Source of the DNA: Trematomus loennbergii | Lineage: Eukaryota; Chordata; Actinopteri; Perciformes; Nototheniidae | Reading direction: 5' to 3' | Assembly: GCA_012861695.1 (NCBI GenBank) | Contig: JAAOOA010000096.1 | Span: 186,001-250,000, forward strand | Length of the DNA: 64,000 bases | Shown here: piece by piece, positions 10,252-20,749 of the stretch | Position numbering within the stretch: position 1 is the first letter of the stretch | Layout of the letters: each line of letters begins with the position of its first letter | The notes under the pieces: model-generated | Databases searched by the model: none | The model's input: the letters and a program-made list of their open reading frames with translations, nothing else | What the model was told of the DNA's origin: nothing | Made by a program: the position numbers and the translations under genes

Positions 10252-12273
10252 TCAGTTAAAGATGTTAGGCATGTATGGAACGCTGTAAAAGGTTATGTTC
10301 GAGGCAACGCCATAGAGTACTCCTCAGCCCGAAATAGGGAAGAGCTCAAGACAATCGTGGATCTAGAATGTACATTATCATCACTGATTAGAGAACTACA
10401 GGAACATTATAATTCAGATAAAGAAATAACAGTATGCAAAGTTAAAGCTGAACTCAATGCACTACTTACCAAGAGAGCCACATTTCTGATTCATAGGGTA
10501 AGAAACACAGAAAATCTAGATGGAAGTAGACTGAGCTCCCTGCTGGCAAGTAAACTCCGAAATAACGAGCAGCTGGCCCAAATATCTTCAATTACGAATA
10601 ATGATGGCATTGTCCTTTATGATCCAGTCCGTATTAATCCTGAATTTGAACAGTTCTATAAACATTTATATACGTTTCAAGTACAGACATCAAAGGCAGA
10701 GTTAGAACATTTCTTTGTGGATCTGAATTTACCACATCTATCCCCTGAGGATATTGATCGCTTAGATTGTGAAATAACACTTAAAGAATTATCTGAAGCA
10801 TTGGAAGACATGAACCTTGACAAATCCCCTGGTATAGATGGTATCCCTCCGGAATTATATTCCCAGTTTTGGCCTGATTTAGGACCAATATTATTGGAAA
10901 TGATTAATGTAGCACTCAAAGAAGGACATTTCCAAGAGGATATCAATACTGCTATCATTTCTCTCATACACAAGAAGGGGAAAGACCCAAATGTATGTAC
11001 AAGTTTTAGACCAATATCACTTATAAATTCAGAAATCAAACTTTATGCCTAAGTAATAGCTCGACGATTGGAGAAAGTCCTTCCAACATTAGTTCATTAT
11101 GACCAAACAGGCTTTATAAAAAAACGATTCTCATCAGATAATATCAGGAGACTACTGCATGTTATTCATTTTGCAGCAGACATAACATCGCCTTGCGCCG
11201 TATTATCAGTTGATGCTGAAAAAGCTTTTGACAGGCTAGAATGGCCATTTTTGTGGCATACAATGCAAAGAATGGGTTTTGGGGCAAAATGTATGATTAT
11301 GTTGACGATCCTATATATTAATCCAAGTGTTATGGTTCTGACAGGCAATCAGTGGTCACCTAGATTTCCAATTCTACGTGGCACACGGCAAGGTTGCCCT
11401 GTCTCTGCGCTTCTGTTTGCAATTTCTCTAGAACCGCTTGCACAGAAAATAAGACTATCCAAAGAAGAGACAGACCACAACATTTCCTTATATGCGGATG
11501 ATCTACTACTGTACTTGGACGAGGTACCAACTACACTTCCTAAGCTGTTAAATATCTTTACCCAATTTAGTTCAATATCTGGTTACAAGATCAATTTGAA
11601 TAAATCATGTCTTTTACCCCTCAATAGTGCCATGGTTGAACTAAACCTAAATACAGAATTGCAGATCGTCCAACACTTTAAGTATTTGGGAATCAATATA
11701 TATGCCTCATTAGACCCAATAGTAGCAAAGAACTACAAAAGAATGTATACAACAATTAAAGATTACCTAAAAAAGTGGATTAATATAACAATTTCTTTAG
11801 CAGGACGAATTTCAATCATAAAGATGAATGTTCGACCAAGAGTCAATTTCTTAGCTAGTATGTTACCTGTATCTCCACCAGACGGTTTTTGGGACAAACT
11901 TCAGAATAGGATTTCAAAATATATTTGGAAAAACCAATACCCAAGAATCAGATACCAAGTTCTACAATATGACAAAAACAGTGGAGGCCTTAATGTTCCC
12001 AATCTCGAGCTATAATATTATTCCTTTATGCTTCAAGCCTTGAAAAACTGGATTGATGAAAGCACCAATGGACCTTGGATTAAAATTGAAAGAAGTATAG
12101 TCTATCCCCTTAAACTTGGTGATGTCTTATTTTCTGCCATGTTGCCATATGACAATTATTGGCCAAGCTGTGAAAGTGTGGAAACATGTAGAGAAATTGT
12201 GCAATTGGTCTGTAGATTGGCATAGTAACATACCAATTTTTCCTAACCTGTTATTACGTATTGGAAAAAAAGC
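10252..12273 (+). pseudogene. L1 ORF2 reverse transcriptase domain (broken)
   Basis: This is the reverse transcriptase of the L1-clade LINE, resuming in frame after the DIRS. Blocks in order: NLDKSPGIDGIPPELY (about 10813), AIISLIHKKGKDP and FRPISLINSEIKLYA with a stop at 11050, then QTGFIKKRFSSDN, LSVDAEKAFDRLEW, RGTRQGCPVSALLF, and the catalytic SLYADDLLLYL with YADD at 11491-11502. The thumb/connection region follows to 12015, where a stop interrupts, and a further segment runs to 12225. Catalytic aspartates are intact; the two or more stops and the downstream insertion make it non-functional. Confidence 0.9.
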
Positions 12274-13139
12274 GCAGCTCTCGCTTTGGGTCCTCGGCAG
12301 TAAGTCGGACCCATTTCCGGTGAGGGTTGGCCTCCGCCAGGGCTGCGCTTTGTCACCAATCCTGTTTGTAATATACATGGATAGGATTTCGAGGCGTAGT
12401 CGTGGGGGAGGGGTCTGCAGTTCGGTGGACTAAGGATTGCACCACTGCTTTTTGCAGATGATGTGGTTCTAATGGCTTCATCGTCTGCGACCTTCAGCAC
12501 TCACTGGATCGGTTCGCAACCGAGTATGAAGCGGCTGGGATGAGGATCAGCACCTCCAAATCTGAGGCCATGGTTCTCAGCAGGAAACCGATGGACTGTC
12601 CACTCCAAGTAGGGAATGAGTCCTTACCCCAAGTGAAGGAGTTCAAGTATCTCGGGGTCTTGTTCTCGAGTGAGGGAACAATGGAGCGTGAGATGGGCCG
12701 GAGAATCGGAGCAGCGGGAGCAGTACTACAGTCACTTTACCGCACCGTTGTGACGAAAAGAGAGCTGAGCCAGAAGGCAAAGCTCTCTGTCTACCGGGCC
12801 ATTTTCTTTCCTACCCTCACCTATGGTCATGAAGGATGGGTCATGACCGAAAGAACGAGATTGTGGATACAAGTGGCCGAGATGGGTTTTCTCCGCAGGG
12901 TGGCTGGCACCTCCATTGGCACCTCCCAAGGGAGGTGTTCCAGGCACGTCCAGCTGGGAAGAGACCAAGGGGTAGACCTAGGACCAGGTGGAGGGATTAT
13001 ATCTCTTCGCTGGTCTGGGAGCGCCTTGGGATCCCCCAGTCAGAGCTGGTTGATGTGGCCAGGGAAAAGAAAGTTTGGGGCTCTCTGCTGGAACTGCTAC
13101 CCCTGCGACCCGACCAGAAGATGGATGGATGGATGGATG
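12274..13139 (+). mobile_element. 5'-truncated Rex3/RTE-like LINE
   Basis: The insert encodes the middle to end of an RTE-type reverse transcriptase: VGLRQGCALSPILF (about 12330), FADD box near 12455 in a shifted frame, then MRISTSKSEAMVL, VKEFKYLGVLF, LTYGHEGWVMTER, FLRRVAGTS, and after another shift RGRPRTRWRDY. It ends in tandem GATG units, the 3' tail type described for fish Rex3. It is flanked by GGAAAAAAAGC (12263-12273) and GGAAAAAAGC (13140-13149), a target duplication differing by one A. Lack of the endonuclease shows 5' truncation at insertion. Confidence 0.85.
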
Positions 13140-13940
13140 GGAAAAAAGCAATTCAATTCCCACAATGGCAAACCTGAGGAATACATTATCTTTCTGACAT
13201 GAACGACGACAACGGCTTGATGTCCTTCCAAGAATTGAAAGACACGTATAATGTGCCTGGCTCTTCTTTCTTTTTCTATTTGCAACTACGTACTGCCATG
13301 CGCACATATGGAGTTCCTTGGAATCAACCTCTGCCAACACATCAATTAGTTAAGGTCATATTAAGTTCAAACAGTGTGAGCGGCACTACTTCATATATAT
13401 ATATAAAGCTGCAAGATAAATTAACCGGATATATTGGCATCTCTGCAGTATGGAACGCAGATCTAAAAAATGACACGCAGACTATTGATTGGAAGAGAAT
13501 ATGGAATAATATCTCATTAACATCGCGTAACCACAATCACCAATTGATACAGTATAAAATGATACACAGATATTACCTGTCAACCAGAAAATGCTGTCAA
13601 TTAAGGACGATTCCAAGCCCCATATGCCTTCTCTGTAACCAAAAGACCATTGGCACATATGTACTCATGGTTTATGAATGTACTGCAGTAAGAACGTTCT
13701 GGAAACAAGTTATTGACTGTGATTATTGGAGTTCACATACCCTGTCTCCCAAATATTGTATTGTTGAATGACGATTCTTCTCTTGACCTACAGAACCATC
13801 AGAAAAGGGTGCTTTTCGCTGGTCTAACAGCAGCCAAAAAAATTATTTTAATACGATGGAAATCCCCACATACTTTATTTATTAAGAAATGGATATCATC
13901 CTTCCTGTCATCTCTCGCAAATTATGTTAGTTTAGTTTAG
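13140..13940 (+). pseudogene. L1 ORF2 C-terminal domain (broken)
   Basis: The L1 resumes right after the RTE-like insert. The C-terminal region includes DWKRIWNNISLTSRNHNHQL, IHRYYLSTRKC and a zinc-knuckle-like CLLCNQK...ECTAVRTFW, ending after a frameshift near 13750 with LTAAKKIILIRWK. These match the terminal region of fish L1/Tx1-type ORF2. The zinc-knuckle spacing looks kept, but its contribution cannot be judged in a dead copy. Confidence 0.8.
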
Positions 13941-14095
13941 TGTTTTTGTCTTTGTCTAGTAATTTTCCCCTTTATTTTTGAATAGTAACCTTCCCTCTCG
14001 TTTCAGATACTCTGACCTCCCTTTTCTTGTGTGTCTCCCACTCCTGTGATTGTCGACCCCGCCCTTGATTGTTTCCACCTGTTCCCCAAGAAGAT
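13941..14095. other. L1 3' flank, possible old LTR fragment
   Basis: T-rich 3' sequence follows the L1 stop. From about 14030 the minus strand reads like the fish LTR-type phrase GGAACAGGTGGAAACAATCA. Too short to classify. Confidence 0.25.
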
Positions 14096-14436
14096 GGGAA
14101 GATGACAGCTCTCACTCGCCACTCTGCTGTTCCGCAGCGCTGCTTCCCCTCCCTCCGGCTGAAATTATGAATGTAAGGCGTATAGTAATCATAGATAACA
14201 CGGCACGGTCCGTTACAGTTTGTTTTCATCTGATTTCAATTAAACAAAGTCTTGGCTTTCAGAATATTAAACTTGTTTCGGCAAATTCAGATGATAAATA
14301 CAACTTTGAAGCTTGTAACGGCATAATTACAAGCGGAGAACTTAAGTCACAGCAGGCATAACAACAGCCGGTGTTTCTCGTGAGTGTTTTCCCCGGGAAA
14401 CAAACACAATACAAACAAACGCAAAATTACACAAAC
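14096..14436 (-). repeat. Right arm of the inverted repeat
   Basis: This is the inverted partner of 1012-1349; the arms are 12.7 kb apart. It includes the reverse complement of the CCCGGGGAAAACACTC block and of the GC-rich block. It differs from the left arm at scattered positions. Confidence 0.75.
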
Positions 14437-15108
14437 GGCATGGGAAAAGGATTCCCTATATTTTTTCTTTGTCTTTTCTTTTTGTTTTTGTATTATTGTC
14501 TATATAATTTGTATCTGTGTATATAAGTCTCTCTGTGAGGGCAACAAAACAAAAATTATCAATAAAAAGTTGGTCACAAAAAAACAATGTTTTTATAATC
14601 ACTCTTACTGCCTGAACGTAGACATAGGTTCACACTTAAAGTCTGACCATGGGTGTTACATAATCATTTGAATTAAAATTACGATAGCCATGAGTTTGGC
14701 AATAGCTAGCTAGATAACATTCACTAGCTAGCTTGTTAGATTGGTAGCTAATGTAAGCTAGCTAAATATGTAGATAGATAGCGAACGTTACCTAGATTGA
14801 TTTACAAACAGATAGATGGATAGATAGACATTATACTTAATGACATTATTTATCTCTCCACCTTACATTACATTGTCACAGTTACTCTCAAAGATGCCCC
14901 TACATCACATTACCACAGAGACAGACAAATGTTAGACAATTTAGAAAAACGGTGACATCATCACATAGTTTGTCCAGAGAAATCTGCCAAAATGAATTTT
15001 AGAATGTAAAAGGTCCTGATCAGCACAATGGGTAACCTACAAATTATACACAGTGATACTTGCATTACTTCTTCCTAGGATAGAATATAAATATTAGGGA
15101 TAAGTGTA
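14437..15108. other. Unannotated AT-rich sequence
   Basis: No supported gene. A GCTA/TAGC-rich stretch at 14695-14800 and short GATA runs near 14815 are low-complexity. Confidence 0.4.
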
Positions 15109-15286
15109 AGGCAAGGCAAGGCAAGTTTATTTATACAGCACCTTTCAACACAAGGCAATTCAAAGTGCTTTACAAAAATGAAAGACATTAAGCAAATGGT
15201 ATTTAAAAACAGTCATTAAAAAGCAGAAAGTTGAAAGCTGTTGAAGCACAAAGATAACTAGAGAATGCAATTCCTGAAGAAATTGC
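15109..15286 (-). repeat. L2-like LINE 3' end with pentamer tail
   Basis: The plus strand reads (AAGGC)n then GTTTATTTATACAGCACC and CAAGGCAATTCAAAGTGCTT, the reverse complement of a typical fish CR1/L2-group 3' end. The pentamer run marks the terminal microsatellite-like tail. Confidence 0.7.
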
Positions 15287-15483
15287 TAGTGGGAATGCTT
15301 TATGCTGAAAAGCTGACGCTAAACTGCTATGCTGAAATGTAATGTGTAAGAAGAAAGTGAAGAATTTAGATTGAAATGATACATGAACACTGGGGGCTTG
15401 AATGTGTGATGAGAGATGAAAAGAAAGTAAAAAGGCTTGGAAAAGCAGCAGAATATTTGAACTGCAAACTTTTGAACTAACTT

Positions 15484-15968
15484 GATGGCGAATGATCTGT
15501 CGCCATGGCAATGGCATTTGATGACACCCCATAATACGCTTAGATGCGTTGATGGCTGCATCGTTACCAAACCTGTGAAGTTTTGGGCCGTTTGGAAAAT
15601 GTTCACTGAAGTTATGAGAAAACCGTGTTTCATGGCGAGCATTGTGTTGCCATGGCAATGGCATTTGAAGAAACCCCATAATTGACGTAGAGCTGTTGAG
15701 GGCTGGACCGGTGATATACAAGCGAAGTTTGGGGGACGATCGGACCGTTTCCATTGGACTTACAGCGATATCGTGCTTCATGGCGAGTGGTCTGTTGCCA
15801 TGGCAACGGCATTTGATGACACCCCATAATACACTTAGATGCGTTCATGGCTGCATCGTTACCAAACCTGTGAAGTTTTGGGCCGTTTGAAGCATTTTCA
15901 CTGAAGTTATGAGAAAACCGTGTTTCATGGCGAGCATTGTGTTGCCATGGCAACGGCATTTGAAGAAA
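15484..15968 (+). repeat. Tandem repeats of about 295 bp inside repeat X
   Basis: The block with GGCTGCATCGTTACCAAACC recurs at about 15551 and 15848. Inside each unit the motif TGTTGCCATGGCAAYGGCAT recurs about every 150 bp, giving a nested period. A further partial copy with GATGACACCCCATAATTGAC lies at 16450-16500. Confidence 0.75.
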
Positions 15969-15971
15969 TCT

Positions 15972-15973
<2 letters not shown>

Positions 15974-16005
<32 letters not shown>

Positions 16006-16353
16006 TTGAGGAAGAGGAAGATATTGAGGAAGATATTGAGGAAGAGGAAGATATTGAGGAAGATATTGAGGAAGAGGAAGATATTGAGGGAGAAAGATAT
16101 TGAGGAGAGAGATATTGAGGAAGATAGAGAGAGGAAGATATTGAGGAAGATAGAGGAGAGAGGAAGATAGAGAGAGAGGAAGATATTGAGAAGTATTGAG
16201 GAAGAGGAAGATAGAGAGAGGAAGATATTGAGGAAGAGGAAGATAGAGAGAGGAAGATATTGAGGAAGAGGAAGATAGAGAGAGGAAGATATTGAGGAAG
16301 AGGAAGATAGAGAGAGGAAGATATTGAGGAAGAGGAAGATATTGAGGAAGAGG

Positions 16354-16386
<33 letters not shown>
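15974..16386 (+). repeat. GA-rich minisatellite
   Basis: Alternating (GA)n and GAGGAAGATATTGAGGAA-type units. The long open frames on both strands here (Glu/Asp-rich one way, Ser/Leu-rich the other) are products of the repeat. Confidence 0.85.
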
Positions 16387-16393
<7 letters not shown>

Positions 16394-17570
16394 TGAACAG
16401 TTAGAACTGACTCTTGATCGCTCTCTCTCTCTTCTCTTGAACGGCATATGATGACACCCCATAATTGACGTAGAGCTGTTGAGGGCACGACCATTAACCA
16501 TTATCTGAAGTCTGCTGCTCTGAGCATGTCAGTTGGAGTGATGACATCATCGTGTTCCATTACACAGGTGTTTATAGTTGAGCTAACGAGCTCTGTAGAG
16601 ATCAAAGGTTTGCATTGTTCTGAATGAGAGATAAACCTCTTACATGTGAACGTTTTGTGGAAGAACGATAACAGATATCTGTGAAATTTCAAAACGTGAA
16701 GCATGTCAAGGAAGTTGAGTATCTGAAGTGTAATTTTTGTGTACTTTCGGGTTAATAATGTGACCTTTTTGGCAGTTTAACTAAAGGTGTGCGGCTGCTG
16801 CTGTGAGGAAATATCAGCCTGAAATTACAATGGGTTTTAATGGAGACATGTTGAACGTTTTTGTCACTTCATGCCCTCAAGAGGCATTTTGTTTAATTAT
16901 TTTTTTGCTTAATTATTTGTCATTTTTCAAGCTACGAGATGTTTTCCTACGTTTGTCATGAAAAATTATGTCTCAGGAATGTAGGGTTTGGGAATTATGG
17001 CAGTTTAAAAAAAATATATGAAGGCAAATTTCAAGATTTGCTCCACTCTAGCTGTGACATCACGCACTCTAGTTAATGTTAAAATCTGAAGAAAACCTCT
17101 TTAACAAGGTCTGAACAATGTTTAATATCTCTAAAAGTAAGAATCAGATTTAAAAGTTGTGTTACACGAATAATGTCAGAAAGATGTGTAACATTTTAAA
17201 GTATGAATGAACAGTTAGCAGTTGAAGTCGCATGAAGATTTGTTGAAGTCTGAAGAATGTCTCCATTGACTTCAATGGTTAAAAATTTGATGAATTATGG
17301 GATGTATCTCTGGAATTATGAAAGTTATGAATGATAAAAGTAATAGCCTGCGATTCCCGACTGAGTTGAACGTTTTGATGTTTGAACGGAGTTTCTGCGA
17401 TGTTGAATGTGGGAGAAGAGGGCCAAAATAAGTCGGCGGAATATTAAAAATGTTGTCCGTAGCAAAACATATAGTTGGAATGCTGTATCAGCATTCCCAT
17501 TAAATGAAATAAACATGAAAAGAAAAAATACATGAATACAAGTTACAGTGCAGTTTAAGATATTAATAGT

Positions 17571-18453
17571 TCAATTAAAAGCAGCGCCAAAAAGAAAAGT
17601 CTTCAGCCTGGATTTAAAAGTAGTAAGAGTTGCAGCGGACCGGCAGGTTTCTGGGAGTAAGTTCCAGATATTTGGAGCATAATAACTGAACGCTGCTTCA
17701 CCATGTTTAGTTCTGACTCTGGGGACAGAAAGCAGACCAGTCCCAGAAGACCTGAGAGTTCTGGACGGTTCATAATTTAGCAGTAGGTCAGAAATGTATT
17801 TTGGGCCTAAACCATTCAATGCTTTATAAACCAGCAGCCGCATTTTGAAATACATTATTTGACACACAGGAAGCCAGTGAAAAGACTTCAGAACTGGAGT
17901 GATGTGATCCACTTTCTTAGTGTTAGTGAGGACTCGAGCAGCAGCGTTCTGAATCAGCTGCAGCTTTCTAATATATTTGTAGTGACACCTGTGAAGACAC
18001 CATTACAGTAGTCGAGTCTACTGAAAATAAAAGCATGGACAAGTTTTTCCAAATCCTGCTGTGACATTAGTCTTTTAATCCTAGATATATTCTTAAGGTG
18101 ATAGTAGGCTGATTTAGTAATTGTTTTAATGTGACTGTTGAAACTCAGGTCAGAGTCCATGACTACACCTAGATTTCTGGTTTTATCTGTTGTTTTGAAC
18201 ATTGCAGACTGAAGCTCAGCGCTGACTTTTATTTGTTCCTCCTTGGTCCAAAAACAACTACCTCAGTTTTATCTTTATTTAATTGGAGAAAGTTCTGACA
18301 CATCCAGTCAATGTCAATGTCAAGTCAATGCACTTACTCTGTGTTTGAATTGGAGCATAGTCTCCTGGTGAAATGGTTATGTAAATGTGGGTGTCATCCG
18401 CATAGCTATGGTAACTTATTTTGTTGTTTTTCATTATCTGAGCCAGTGGTAGC
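17571..18453 (-). pseudogene. L2-like reverse transcriptase, palm to C-terminus (broken)
   Basis: The minus strand contains YADDTHIY with YADD at 18403-18392, [17 protein letters not shown] in a broken frame, then NLGVVMDSDLSFNSHIK, ISRIKRLMS, FIFSRLDYCNGVF, and after a frameshift ITPVLKSFHWLPVCQ, RLLVYKALNGLGPKYISDLL, VPRVRTKHGEAAFSYYAP and FKSRLKTFLF. This is the conserved C-terminal half of CR1/L2-group ORF2. It is separated from the upstream palm by the hAT insertion at 18462-20467. Confidence 0.9.
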
Positions 18454-18591
18454 ATGTAGATCAGGGCTTCTCAAACTCCGGACCAAGTTCCGGATCCGGA
18501 CCGAACTGCAAATCAATCCGGACCGAACCCTGTGTCCCATTATACGAAAAAAAAAAAAAAAAAAAGACTTTCTGATTCTGATGTAAATTAA

Positions 18592-20309
18592 AGTGGACCT
18601 ATTATGTTATATTGGAAAAATGTGTAGGGCCATACCTATACAAAACATGTCTGTGAAGTTTTTCGCTTAAAATACCAAACAGTTCACCCAGGGGCGTTGC
18701 CTGGACCTGAAAACATTCGGGTTTAGCCCACAGTGGCGGCGGCACTACAGTGGCATTTTTTACTGCAACACTCCCCACACGCACACACACAGTACACCCG
18801 CGACTGTTACAATGAAGGCTCGATAATCAGCTCACGGCATATAGGCAGGGGTAAAGTGGTATTTTTTATGAGTGGGGGGCTCACCTCCTCTAGGGGGGTC
18901 CGGGGGGATGCTCCCCGGGAAGATTTGTTTTTAAATATTGAAGTTAAATGCATCAATCTGGTGCACTTTGAGAGCAAAATGAAGAGATCTATGGATACCT
19001 CTCTCAACACCCATATGAAGCAGAACTGTAAACAGATGTTCTTTTTCTTTATGGATATTTTACTAATCACTCCCTTTTTAAACTCTATTCTTGTTTTACT
19101 GCCATATAGTATTTCATAACTGTTTTTCCTTTATTCTCTTTTTTTTAATAACTATAATGATCATATGAAGGTGTGCCGCGGAAATAATCTTTTGAATAAT
19201 TTGTGACCAAACCGTTTGAGACCCACTGAGATAACTTAGACTAAAGTTAACTATCTAAACACTCAGAGAGTCCTTTAGCTCACCTGAGTCTCTCAGTCTG
19301 AGAGGAGAGGACTCTCCTCCAGCTTCTTGTGGAACAAACAGCTCCTTATGTCCGTTAGTGCAGCTAGCTAACAGATGCTAACAACACGGTCCATGCTGGC
19401 ACCTCCCTCCCTCCCCCGCTCTCCCCCTCTCTCTCGATCACACTAAATGCGCTATTGCCACACACACACAGAGCCGAGCTTGAATGACACAAGCATACGT
19501 TTTTCCATGCAACTCTGATTGGTCTGGTGTCATGCCTCTGTTGCATTCACTGAACACGGGAAATTACAGTGCTGCCGTCCTCTCGTGTCATGATGAGGTT
19601 CACGTAAAGCACGGTTAATGTATTATATTATGAGGGAGAATTGTCCGGGGCTACAGAAAAAACATTCGGGGCTAAAGCCCCGGATGCCCAGGCCAGGCGA
19701 CGCCACTGAGTTCACCCATTGTAGCCATGCCTCATACTGCTCAAACCCCTCTTTTGCAGCCCTGTTAGAGAAACGCGGATTTGGGTCCTTAGCTTGAAAA
19801 AAAGAAAGAAGAGGAGGCGGAGCTAATGCCTGGTCAGAATTCTACCGGAGATAAAGTTACATTCTGCTGTGATAAAACGCCATCCTGTTCTAAACCACAT
19901 CAAGGATTATTTCTGAAACAGTATGGAGCTCAAATGCTTTTTCTCTTGCGGGTTTATCACAAGGTGAGTTCCTTTTTTTTATTTCCTGCTTTTTAAACAC
20001 ATGTGCTCTACAGTATAGGTTAGCTCTGAGTGTTAGCGAGGCTTGCTAATGTAAACAAAGACGAGATTACGTCCAAAACACGTCAGGCATTGTTTCTGAT
20101 AGCAATTTTCTGTGGGTCCGCTGCCAATTTGACGTCAGATCGGCAGCAAATCTGTATCTGCTCGTTGTACCCCGTTTTTAAAAGATTTGGGTACGGAGGA
20201 AAAGAGAGAGGGTTTTATTTTCTGATGCTGCCTGAGTTCCCCGACGCACCGGGGACACATATTTATGTATAAAAGACATCACAAAGTGCATTTTGCATGA
20301 TAGGTCCCT
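18592..20309. mobile_element. TTAA-flanked element (Kolobok/piggyBac type), copy A
   Basis: TTAA flanks both ends (18588-18591, 20310-20313). Terminal sequences AAGTGGACCTATTATG and, inverted, AAGGGACCTATCATG are near-identical. Relatives lie at 37936-38521 (truncated, inverted) and 61540-63314 (same orientation). It lies inside hAT H1 and itself contains hAT H2. No transposase is visible; the TTAA duplication fits Kolobok or piggyBac families. Confidence 0.8.
18689..19708. mobile_element. hAT-like element H2, innermost of a three-deep nest
   Basis: Ends CAGGGGCGTTGCCTGG and (inverted) CAGTGGCGTCGCCTGG match at 14 of 16 positions. The flanking 8-bp target duplication AGTTCACC (18681-18688 and 19709-19716) is perfect. 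The matching uninterrupted site is present in the related copy at about 61622-61636. Coding remnants are not recognised. Confidence 0.9.
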
Positions 20310-20475
20310 TTAATGTATATTTTCTTGTGTCTGACGCGTTGTGAGAATGAACGTGCATATATATTTACTTGTGTGCGCGAGCATGACACGCACTGGCATT
20401 GATCAAGACCATTGACCTTGTAAAAATTCACAAGTGGACCTTTAACAAAAAAGTTTGAGTACCCCTGATGGAGAT

Positions 20476-20745
20476 GTTAAAGAGAAGAGACCCCAATATG
20501 GAGCCTTGAGGAAACCCCACATGTCATATTGTCAACTCAGATGTGTATTCACCTATAGAAACAAAGTTTTTTCTGTATTTAAGTAGGATTCAAACCAATT
20601 TAGAACTGTTGCCGAAAGTCCACCCAGTTTTCCAGTCGGTCTAGTAATATGTTGTGGTCAACAGTGTCAAACCCAGCACTGAGATCTAATCATACTAACA
20701 CTGAAGTTCTGCCACTGTGTGTTTAAGTGGATGTCATCGAATACC
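20476..20745 (-). pseudogene. L2-like reverse transcriptase, fingers/palm fragment
   Basis: The minus strand reads as a frameshifted stretch of the L2-like reverse transcriptase: the DHNILLDRLENW block near 20640-20660 and a GVPQGS-like region near 20510. It is bounded by hAT H1 and by the TTAA of the piggyBac-like element. Confidence 0.75.
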
Positions 20746-20749
20746 TTAA

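Larger units (their letters stand above)
3575..13940 (+). mobile_element. L1-clade LINE split by DIRS and Rex3-like insertions
   Basis: One plus-strand LINE ORF2 can be followed in order: apurinic-type endonuclease (3575-4289), linker, reverse transcriptase (10252-12273) and C-terminal domain (13140-13940). Removing the DIRS at 4390-10251 and the RTE-like insert at 12274-13139 leaves about 3.64 kb, near 1210 codons, the usual size of a fish L1/Tx1-type ORF2. The reading frame continues across both insertion points. Several frameshifts and stops make it a dead copy. No ORF1 or promoter was identified upstream. The clade is inferred from motif spelling and domain order. Confidence 0.85.
15287..17500 (+). 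mobile_element. Unclassified repeat X, copy 1
   Basis: It is inserted in the 3' UTR of the L2-like LINE. Ends are TAGTGGGAATGCT on the left and, inverted, TTAATGGGAATGCTG on the right; the right end is itself a hairpin (GGAATGCTGTATCAGCATTCC with one-base asymmetry). The interior matches 55506-56172 and parts of 56204-59752 in inverted orientation. No ORF with a recognisable domain exists. It may be a non-autonomous DNA transposon, but I could not fix a target duplication. Confidence 0.65.
18462..20467. mobile_element. hAT-like non-autonomous element H1
   Basis: Ends CAGGGCTTCTCAAACT and (inverted) CAGGGGTACTCAAACT match at 14 of 16 positions. Flanks ATGTAGAT (18454-18461) and ATGGAGAT (20468-20475) form an 8-bp target duplication with one mismatch, the length used by hAT elements. 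It interrupts the L2-like reverse transcriptase. Most of its interior is a later TTAA element, leaving only about 290 bp of its own sequence, including an A-run at about 18547. No transposase. Confidence 0.85.

Noticed and set aside
15925..16501. Ser/Leu-rich and Glu-rich proteins of up to 189 codons
   Set aside because: They follow the GA-rich minisatellite on both strands and have no other support.
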